Assembly (NCBI GenBank): GCA_041623895.1
Contig: JBFJVZ010000236.1
Coordinates: 1-12,073, forward strand
DNA length: 12,073 bases
Direction of reading: 5' to 3'
From: JBFJVZ01 sp041623895
Lineage (GTDB): Bacteria > Planctomycetota > Planctomycetia > Pirellulales > Pirellulaceae
Shown: positions 1-5,557 of the stretch, one piece after another
Layout: each line of letters starts with the position of its first letter
How positions within the stretch are numbered: the first letter of the stretch is position 1
Made by a program: the position numbers and the translations under genes
The notes under the pieces: generated by a model
The model's input: only the letters and a program-made list of their open reading frames with translations
Databases searched by the model: none
What the model was told of the DNA's origin: nothing

Positions 1-127
1 AAAGTCAAAAGTTGACAGAGCACTAGACTGCAACGCTAGGGCTTGGGCTGGTGGCTTCTTTTCTGCAGGCGAAATCGCTAGGGTTACTTTTGGAATCCGT
101 CGCCTCGCCTCTCAACGATTCAAGTCC

Positions 128-805
128 GTGTCCGAAACGAAACCTGACCAGTTGATCGACCCAACGATGCTGTTTCGCTTCGAGGTCACGCTCCGCAGGC
201 AGCCGCTGAACTGGACCGCGCAGGGGCTCAAGCTGCCTGCGACTTGCCGGCTGCCCTGTTTTGGTGCCTTAGGTGATCGGCCGGTCTTTGCCGATGTCCG
301 CATGGCCTGGAACAAGGAAGGAATTGGCGTTCACGTGGCGGTCAACGGCAAACGGCAGTTGCCCTGGTGCCGTGAGACCCGGTTGGACGAAAGTGACGGG
401 TTTCACGTTTGGATCGACACACGCTGTAGCCCGGCGATTCATCGTGCCACTCAGTATTGTCATCGTTTTCTGTGGATGCCGGCTGGTGGTGGCAGCAAGC
501 GGGAAAAGCCGGTGACGGCACTGGTCCCGATTCACCGCTCGCGAGGAAACCCCAAACCGGTTGACCGCGATCAGCTCAAGATCGCGGCTTTTCCTCGGCA
601 TGACGGCTACGAACTCTCGGGGCTGATCCCGGCAGCAGCGATGACCGGATATGACCCCATCGATCAACCGAGAATCGCCCTTTACTACGCGGTCATCGAT
701 CGAGAGCTGGGCTGGCAGACATTGACGCTGGGTCCCGAATATCCCATCACGGAAGACCCCAGCCTTTGGGGCGAGGCGGTTTTGGCCGATTCATCCGGAC
801 GTTAG
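128..805 (+). CDS. Conserved hypothetical protein, possible CBM9/DOMON-like beta-sandwich domain
   Basis: This 225-residue protein has no signal peptide or membrane segment, so it is probably cytoplasmic. The body is rich in alternating beta-strand patterns: FADVRMAWNKEGIGVHVAVN at residues 54-73, DGFHVWIDTR at 90-99, YELSGLIPAA at 161-170 and a hydrophobic strand RIALYYAVI at 182-190. Strand-rich proteins with a D-x-F-x-x-W-I-D-T-type core resemble the CBM9/DOMON-like sugar- or haem-binding sandwich, but I assign this only by pattern and give no substrate. The GTG start at 128 is uncertain. There is no Shine-Dalgarno site, the frame stays open upstream to the window edge without any ATG or GTG, and an ATG at 167 (residue 14) is an alternative. 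It is separated from korA by about 230 bases with no clear terminator, so co-transcription is neither shown nor excluded. Confidence 0.72.
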   Translation: MSETKPDQLIDPTMLFRFEVTLRRQPLNWTAQGLKLPATCRLPCFGALGDRPVFADVRMAWNKEGIGVHVAVNGKRQLPWCRETRLDESDGFHVWIDTRCSPAIHRATQYCHRFLWMPAGGGSKREKPVTALVPIHRSRGNPKPVDRDQLKIAAFPRHDGYELSGLIPAAAMTGYDPIDQPRIALYYAVIDRELGWQTLTLGPEYPITEDPSLWGEAVLADSSGR

Positions 806-1038
806 AGTCAACCAGCAGCAGCGGTTATTAAACTGAAAGGTAGGCGGGTTGGCCGCTGCACAGCTCATCGCGATCCGAATCTTGGCTAAATCCGTAGATA
901 AATCGGGTTAGGCAGTTACCTTTCCCGTCACGATTTATAGAATTTCGGTAAGTTTCCGATTCTGATTGATCGATAAAACCCATAAACTCTTGCTCCTACC
1001 TGTTTGGGTGGTGCACCCCCGTGCAGCACAGTCTCTCC

Positions 1039-2922
1039 ATGACGGATTCTCCCATCACGTCGAAAGACGTTCGCTCTGTTTCGGGCATTACGGTCAGGCT
1101 TGCAGGTGATTCCGGCGACGGGATGCAGTTGCTGGGCACTCAGTTGACCAACACCAGTGCCTTGGCGGGCAACGACGTCGCTACTTTCCCTGACTTTCCA
1201 GCTGAAATCAGGGCTCCGCGTGGAACACGTGCCGGCGTTTCTGGGTTTCAGGTGCAGTTTGCCAGCGAGGAGATTTTTACCCCGGGCGACACCTTGGATG
1301 CGCTGGTTGTGATGAATCCCGCCGCCCTGGTCACCAACATTAAGGACCTTCGCCAGGGCGGCATCTTGATCGCCAACGAAGACGGTTTTAACGAAAAGGA
1401 ATTCAAACTCGCCAAAGTTGACTCGGATCCTTTGGAAGATGATGCCATTCGTCAAAACTATCGCATCATCAAAGTCGCGATGACCGCGTTAACGCGGGAA
1501 GCGGTGGCGGATCACGGGCTAGGTCAAAAGGTGGCGGATCGCTGCAAGAACTTTTTTGCGATGGGCCTGGTTTATTGGCTGTTCGGCAGGTCTCTGGATC
1601 CGACACGTCGATTTATCGAAGCCAAATTTGGCCGCAAGCCCGAAGTCGCCGCCGCCAACGAAGCCGCTTTGAAAGCCGGTTGGGCCTACGGTGAGACGAC
1701 CGAAGCATTCGGCGAAAGTTATCAAGTTGAAAAAGCAGAACTTTCACCTGGCAACTATCGCAACATCATGGGCAACCAGGCTCTCGCTTGGGGCTTGATC
1801 GCAGCGGCGAAGTTGAGTGGGAAAGAACTTTTTTATGGGACTTATCCGATCACTCCGGCCAGCGACATTCTGCACGAGCTGACAAAGTACAAGCACTTCG
1901 GCGTCAGAACATTTCAGGCCGAAGATGAGATTGCGGCGGTGTGCGCCGCGATCGGTGCTGCTTTTGGTGGCACGATGGGAGTGACGGCCAGCAGCGGACC
2001 CGGGATTGCGCTCAAGGGCGAAGCGATGGGCTTGGGCCTGATGCTGGAGCTTCCCATGATCATCATCAACGTCCAGCGCGGCGGCCCCAGCACGGGATTA
2101 CCGACCAAGACCGAGCAAAGTGATTTGCTGCAAGGGATGTTTGGCCGCAACGGCGAGTCGCCACTGCCGATCATCGCGCCGCAGTCGCCTGGTGATTGCT
2201 TTGACGCTGCCATCCAGGCCTGGCGAATTGCGACCGAGTGCATGGTGCCGGTGATCTTGTTGTCCGACGGTTACATCGCCAACGGTGCGGAACCTTGGAA
2301 GATTCCCGACATGAAGTCGCTGGAGCCAATCAAGATTGTGCATCCCGAAGGAAGCGACGGCAGCGAACCGTTTTTGCCGTATGCTCGAGACGAATACTTG
2401 GCGCGTCCGTGGGCAATCCCCGGGACGCCCGGGTTGATGCATCGCGTCGGTGGCTTGGAAAAAGAAGATGAAACCGGAAATGTCAGTTACGATCCGGAAA
2501 ACCACCAACACATGACCGATACGCGAGCGGCAAAAGTTGCCAGGATCGCGGAGCGGATTCCCGATCAGGAGGTGTTTGGGGAAACCAGCGGCGATGTTTT
2601 GCTTGTTTCCTGGGGTGGCACCTATGGTTCCTGCCACACCGCGGTCGCACGTTGCCAGCAGGCCGGTCACAAAGTGAGCCACGCCCATCTTCGTTACTTG
2701 AACCCGATGCCGCGTAACATCGGTGAACTGTTGAAATCGTTTCGCACAGTGCTGGTTCCCGAATTGAACATGGGTCAGCTGCTGCTACTGCTGCGTGCTG
2801 AGTTCCTGGTTGATTGCATCGGCATCAACAAGGTCCAGGGCAAGCCGTTCAGCGTTAGCGAGTTGGTCGACGCAATTGAGAGCCACTGCAGTATCCGCAA
2901 GGCCAAGAAAGCCGCTGGTTAG
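1039..2922 (+). CDS. korA: 2-oxoglutarate:ferredoxin oxidoreductase, alpha subunit (fused gamma-alpha type)
   Basis: With KorB this cytoplasmic enzyme decarboxylates 2-oxoglutarate to succinyl-CoA and passes electrons to ferredoxin, replacing or supplementing 2-oxoglutarate dehydrogenase in the TCA cycle. The N-terminal part is the gamma-like domain, with LAGDSGDGMQLLGTQL at residues 21-36. The alpha (pyrimidine-binding) domain begins near GNQALAWG (245-252). It carries YPITPASDI, the conserved TASSGPG (316-322) and QRGGPSTGLPT (346-356), and ends in a typical KorA tail with ELNMGQL followed by a long hydrophobic helix and INKVQGKPF (575-604). The 627-residue length fits fused-gamma KorA proteins. 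I chose the ATG at 1039; an in-frame GTG at 1021 would add six residues (MQHSLS). Neither has a strong ribosome binding site. korB follows 70 bases later with no terminator between them, so the two are probably one operon. No ferredoxin or delta-subunit gene is nearby. Specificity for 2-oxoglutarate rather than another 2-oxoacid is inferred from family resemblance. Confidence 0.93.
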   Translation: MTDSPITSKDVRSVSGITVRLAGDSGDGMQLLGTQLTNTSALAGNDVATFPDFPAEIRAPRGTRAGVSGFQVQFASEEIFTPGDTLDALVVMNPAALVTNIKDLRQGGILIANEDGFNEKEFKLAKVDSDPLEDDAIRQNYRIIKVAMTALTREAVADHGLGQKVADRCKNFFAMGLVYWLFGRSLDPTRRFIEAKFGRKPEVAAANEAALKAGWAYGETTEAFGESYQVEKAELSPGNYRNIMGNQALAWGLIAAAKLSGKELFYGTYPITPASDILHELTKYKHFGVRTFQAEDEIAAVCAAIGAAFGGTMGVTASSGPGIALKGEAMGLGLMLELPMIIINVQRGGPSTGLPTKTEQSDLLQGMFGRNGESPLPIIAPQSPGDCFDAAIQAWRIATECMVPVILLSDGYIANGAEPWKIPDMKSLEPIKIVHPEGSDGSEPFLPYARDEYLARPWAIPGTPGLMHRVGGLEKEDETGNVSYDPENHQHMTDTRAAKVARIAERIPDQEVFGETSGDVLLVSWGGTYGSCHTAVARCQQAGHKVSHAHLRYLNPMPRNIGELLKSFRTVLVPELNMGQLLLLLRAEFLVDCIGINKVQGKPFSVSELVDAIESHCSIRKAKKAAG

Positions 2923-2992
2923 TCTTCGACACCCACCGGATCGATTCTGATATCCCAAGACACGACCGATCACATCCAACGATCATAGATAG

Positions 2993-4000
2993 ATGACGCT
3001 TCCCGTTCTGAAAGCTGCTGATTTCGCGTCCGACCAGGATGTTCGCTGGTGCCCCGGATGCGGTGACTATTCGATTCTTGCGCAGATGAAGAAGGTCTTG
3101 CCCGACTTGGGTGTGCCCCGCGAGAAGATTGTGTTTATCAGCGGCATCGGTTGCAGCAGCCGATTTCCGTACTACATGAACACGTATGGGATGCACAGCA
3201 TTCACGGTCGAGCGCCGGCATTTGCGACGGGGCTCAAATCGACGCGTCCCGATTTGATGGTTTGGGTCGTTACCGGCGACGGCGATTCGCTATCGATCGG
3301 AGGCAATCACTTTATCCATTGCTTGCGGCGGAATATGGACATCAACGTGATCCTGTTCAACAATCGCATCTACGGATTGACCAAAGGCCAGTACAGTCCC
3401 ACGAGTGCCGTGGGCCAGATCACCAAAAGCACTCCCATGGGCTCAATCGATCATCCACTCAGCCCGCTGTCGGTCGCGCTGGCAGCCGAGGCCACCTTTG
3501 TGGCACGCAGCTTGGACGCTCATGTCAAACACTTGGGCGAAACCCTGAAACGGGCCGCGGCTCACAAAGGCACATCACTTGTGGAGGTCTATCAGAACTG
3601 CAATGTCTTCAATGATGGTGCGATGGCATACGCACAGGAAAAGAAGCAGCGTGCCAACAACGTTGTCGAACTTGAGCACGGCAAGCCGCTGATCTTTGCG
3701 GGTGGTGAGAAGGGGGTTCGCTTGGTCGGCAACCACCTGGAAGTCGTCAATACGGCTGATGTTCCAGCAGATGATCTGCTGATTCATGATGAAAAAGATC
3801 CCAATCCGGCGATCCAAATGATGATGGCTCGGATGCGTTACCCCGCGATGCCGGAACCAATCGGTGTGCTGCGAGCGGTCGAAAATGTAGCCACGTACGG
3901 CGACCAGCTAAATCTGCAAGTCGCCCAAGCCATCGAAGCCAAGGGCGAAGGCGACTTGGACGCTCTGTTCAATTCCGGCGATACCTGGGAAGTCGCCTGA
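2993..4000 (+). CDS. korB: 2-oxoglutarate:ferredoxin oxidoreductase, beta subunit
   Basis: This is the thiamine-diphosphate and iron-sulfur subunit of the KorAB enzyme. The 335-residue protein shows CPGCGDYS with Cys20 and Cys23, GIGCSSR with Cys54, and a fourth cysteine in YQNCNVFNDG (Cys203). Together these match the ligands of the single [4Fe-4S] cluster in the beta subunits of this superfamily. The thiamine-diphosphate/Mg motif is GDGDS (95-99) running to FNN (122-124). The segment YGLTKGQYSPTS (127-138) followed by TKSTPMGS is typical of the Kor branch. There is no extra ferredoxin domain, so electrons must leave to a separate carrier. The ATG at 2993 gives a normal N-terminus ahead of WCPGCG; no good Shine-Dalgarno site precedes it. 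It follows korA by 70 bases and is most likely co-transcribed. The generic name 2-oxoacid:ferredoxin oxidoreductase would also be correct. Confidence 0.94.
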   Translation: MTLPVLKAADFASDQDVRWCPGCGDYSILAQMKKVLPDLGVPREKIVFISGIGCSSRFPYYMNTYGMHSIHGRAPAFATGLKSTRPDLMVWVVTGDGDSLSIGGNHFIHCLRRNMDINVILFNNRIYGLTKGQYSPTSAVGQITKSTPMGSIDHPLSPLSVALAAEATFVARSLDAHVKHLGETLKRAAAHKGTSLVEVYQNCNVFNDGAMAYAQEKKQRANNVVELEHGKPLIFAGGEKGVRLVGNHLEVVNTADVPADDLLIHDEKDPNPAIQMMMARMRYPAMPEPIGVLRAVENVATYGDQLNLQVAQAIEAKGEGDLDALFNSGDTWEVA

Positions 4001-4026
4001 TACGGCCTTCTTCATTTAGTCACGGG

Positions 4027-4090
4027 ATCAGCCGCTGGGTGTTCGCCCACGGTTCTTGCCGCAGGGCGGACGCTAACCGTGTCGGCTGAT
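4027..4090. repeat. Nested intergenic palindrome (REP-like element candidate)
   Basis: Between korB and cysK lies a two-level perfect inverted repeat. The outer arms are ATCAGCCG (4027-4034) and CGGCTGAT (4083-4090). The inner arms are CACGGTT (4048-4054) and AACCGTG (4075-4081). An overlapping alternative pairing is GTTCGCCC (4041-4048) with GGGCGGAC (4064-4071), with one G-T wobble. No T-tract follows, so it is not a standard intrinsic terminator. The form suits a short interspersed palindromic repeat or a structured RNA in the korB-cysK spacer. Only one copy is in this window, so repetitive status is inferred. Confidence 0.55.
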
Positions 4091-4191
4091 GATCTTGCCG
4101 CCCCTGTTGTCGGCGCGATGGTTTCCGATCTTCCCATCGCCCCGCGTATCCCCCATAATCCTCGCGTCGCTATCAAACCATCGCACTCAAA

Positions 4192-4197
4192 AAGGAG
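4192..4197 (+). promoter_or_regulatory. Strong ribosome binding site of cysK
   Basis: AAGGAG lies six bases before the cysK ATG. It is the best Shine-Dalgarno match in the window and fixes that start. Most other genes here lack such a site, which suggests efficient translation of cysK. Confidence 0.8.
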
Positions 4198-4203
4198 TCT
4201 GAA

Positions 4204-5145
4204 ATGCCCCGTGGAAAAACTTATCCCGACGCTTCACAAGCGATAGGCGAAACCCCGATGATCCAGATCAATCGGTTGGGGCCAGAGGGCGGCGCGACAA
4301 TTTTTGCCAAGTGCGAGTTCTTTCAGCCGCTCAATAGCGTCAAAGACCGAATCGGCGCCGCCATGATCAGCGCAGGCGAAAAGGACGGAAAGATCGACGC
4401 GTCAACTCACATCATCGAACCTACCAGCGGAAACACCGGAATCGCCCTGGCATTTGTATGTGCTGCCAAGGGTTACAAGCTGACACTAACGATGCCGGAA
4501 TCGATGTCGGTCGAACGACGCGCACTGCTGCGGGCCATGGGTGCCAACCTGGTGCTCACACCGGCGGCCGAAGGCATGAAAGGTGCCATCAACAAGGCTC
4601 AAGAATTGGTTGACAACACACCCGACTCCTTCATGCCCCAGCAATTCGAGAATCCCGCCAATCCGGAGATCCACGAAGCAACCACCGGTCCTGAAATCTG
4701 GGAAGACAGTGGTCATCAAATTGACGCCATCGTCGCTGGCGTTGGCACCGGTGGAACGATTACCGGCGCTTCGCGATACCTCAAAAAGATGAATCCGGAT
4801 TTCAAGGCGATCGCCGTCGAACCGATTCATTCTGCGGTGATCAGTGGAGAGGCGCCGGGCAAACACCGCATCCAAGGCATCGGTGCCGGCTTCATCCCCA
4901 AGAACCTGGATACCTCCATCGTCGACGATATTGTCAAAGTCGATGACGAAGACGCCTTTGAGTGGGGGCGAAAATTGGCCAAAGAAGAAGGCATCGTGGC
5001 CGGTATCAGCAGCGGAGCGAACATGTGGGCCGCAGCCCAGGTCGCCGCGCGGCCGGAGATGAAAGGCAAGCGAATTGTGACCATCATGTGCAGCCTGGGC
5101 GAAAGATACTTAAGCACGCCGCTGTTTGGTGACTTGGGTTTGTAA
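4204..5145 (+). CDS. cysK: Cysteine synthase (O-acetylserine sulfhydrylase), PLP-dependent
   Basis: This cytoplasmic fold-type II PLP enzyme makes L-cysteine and acetate from O-acetyl-L-serine and sulfide, the last step of cysteine biosynthesis. The 313-residue length is standard. IGETPMIQ at residues 14-21 begins the domain. NSVKDR at 44-49 contains the PLP Schiff-base lysine (Lys47). TSGNTG at 74-79 is the substrate-binding loop, GVGTGGTITG at 179-188 binds the cofactor phosphate, and GISSGAN near residue 270 is also conserved. The C-terminus CSLGERYLSTPLF is characteristic of CysK/CysM. The N-terminal fold carries no haem-binding or CBS regulatory domain. It follows korB by 203 bases that contain a palindromic element, so it may have its own promoter. 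A strong terminator follows, making this the end of its transcription unit. The CysM (thiosulfate/O-phosphoserine) variant cannot be excluded by eye, although the sequence reads more like CysK. Confidence 0.94.
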   Translation: MPRGKTYPDASQAIGETPMIQINRLGPEGGATIFAKCEFFQPLNSVKDRIGAAMISAGEKDGKIDASTHIIEPTSGNTGIALAFVCAAKGYKLTLTMPESMSVERRALLRAMGANLVLTPAAEGMKGAINKAQELVDNTPDSFMPQQFENPANPEIHEATTGPEIWEDSGHQIDAIVAGVGTGGTITGASRYLKKMNPDFKAIAVEPIHSAVISGEAPGKHRIQGIGAGFIPKNLDTSIVDDIVKVDDEDAFEWGRKLAKEEGIVAGISSGANMWAAAQVAARPEMKGKRIVTIMCSLGERYLSTPLFGDLGL

Positions 5146-5183
5146 ACTCAATCACAGCCAAGCAGCCAATCCGATCACACGGC

Positions 5184-5220
5184 AAATCCCGAGCACATAA
5201 GTACTCGGGATTTTTTTCTT
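5184..5220 (+). terminator. Rho-independent terminator after cysK
   Basis: A perfect 10-bp stem, AAATCCCGAG (5184-5193) with CTCGGGATTT (5204-5213), encloses a 10-base loop. A run of seven T (5211-5217) then CTT follows. It lies about 40 bases after the cysK stop and isolates the metabolic genes from the TIR/STAND genes downstream. Confidence 0.93.
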
Positions 5221-5461
5221 GGTCAGATCATCAATGACGGCGACAAAAAATCAGATAAGCGGGAACGATGCCCCAGCATACCCAAACCGCATATCGTGAC
5301 GACCAACGAGTCAGAACGAGAACCCTGCTGATCGATACGTCCACAAACAAACACAAATAGTAAAGTTGTTCGCGATGCGCCTGGTGCGCCAGTTTTTCGG
5401 GATAAGGTATAGAGAATCGTACATCGCTTGCGACTAATCCACCGCGGAGCGTGCAAAATAG
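5221..5461. other. Gene-poor spacer between the cysK terminator and the TIR gene
   Basis: I see no convincing gene here. Two overlapping minus-strand reading frames of 77 and 80 codons cover most of it, but they have no recognisable motif or ribosome binding site and are cysteine- and arginine-rich in the way of chance frames. The composition looks more A-rich than the flanking genes. CTGGTGCGCCAG (5381-5392) is a nearly perfect 12-base palindrome followed by TTTTT, with a stem too short to call a terminator. The stretch may hold upstream regulatory sites for the TIR-STAND genes or be decayed sequence. Confidence 0.5.
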
Positions 5462-5497
5462 TTGACTGTCCAATCCTTGACGACCATCATGGACAGT
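5462..5497 (+). promoter_or_regulatory. Candidate sigma70-type promoter overlaid by an inverted-repeat operator
   Basis: TTGACT (5462-5467) matches five of six bases of a -35 box. It is followed after 17 bases by CATCAT (5485-5490), a four-of-six -10 box. A perfect inverted repeat ACTGTCCA (5465-5472) / TGGACAGT (5490-5497) overlaps the -35 box on one side and the end of the -10 box and likely start site on the other. Centre-to-centre spacing of the arms is 25 bp. A dimeric repressor bound here would block the promoter of the TIR-STAND genes. The same arms could instead form an RNA hairpin if transcription starts further upstream. Confidence 0.45.
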
Positions 5498-5512
5498 TAC
5501 GCCAATCCTTGA
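5470..5512. repeat. 11-bp direct repeat upstream of the TIR gene
   Basis: CCAATCCTTGA occurs at 5470-5480 and again at 5502-5512. The offset is 32 bp, about three helical turns, so both copies would lie on the same face of the DNA. The first copy shares bases with the left arm of the inverted repeat. This fits paired binding sites for one regulator, although a chance or small duplication origin is possible. Confidence 0.5.
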
Positions 5513-5545
5513 AGGTGCGGCGCACGTAGATCGGGTACCTCTTCA

Positions 5546-5551
5546 CAGGAG
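5546..5551 (+). promoter_or_regulatory. Ribosome binding site supporting the GTG start of the TIR gene
   Basis: CAGGAG ends six bases before the GTG at 5558. No ATG lies near enough to compete and the encoded protein enters its first TIR-like strand within seven residues. This site therefore decides the start. Confidence 0.7.
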
Positions 5552-5557
5552 CTTCGT

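Noticed and set aside
916..941. TTACCT with TATAGA as a korA promoter
   Set aside because: The spacing is only 14 bases and both boxes are imperfect, so I do not call it.
928..1455. 175-codon minus-strand open frame overlapping the korA start and upstream spacer
   Set aside because: Most of it is antisense to the conserved KorA gamma domain, and its translation shows no known motif.
2098..2688. 196-codon open frame on the minus strand inside korA
   Set aside because: It lies wholly antisense to a well-supported KorA coding region, has no recognisable domain, and is expected from the codon bias of the real gene.
5381..5397. CTGGTGCGCCAG followed by TTTTT as an intrinsic terminator
   Set aside because: At most five stem pairs can form with almost no loop, far weaker than the cysK terminator, and no gene ends just upstream on the + strand.
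5223..5473. Two overlapping minus-strand frames (77 and 80 codons) in the spacer before the TIR gene
   Set aside because: No ribosome binding site, domain or membrane pattern beyond chance is visible, and the two frames exclude each other over most of their length.
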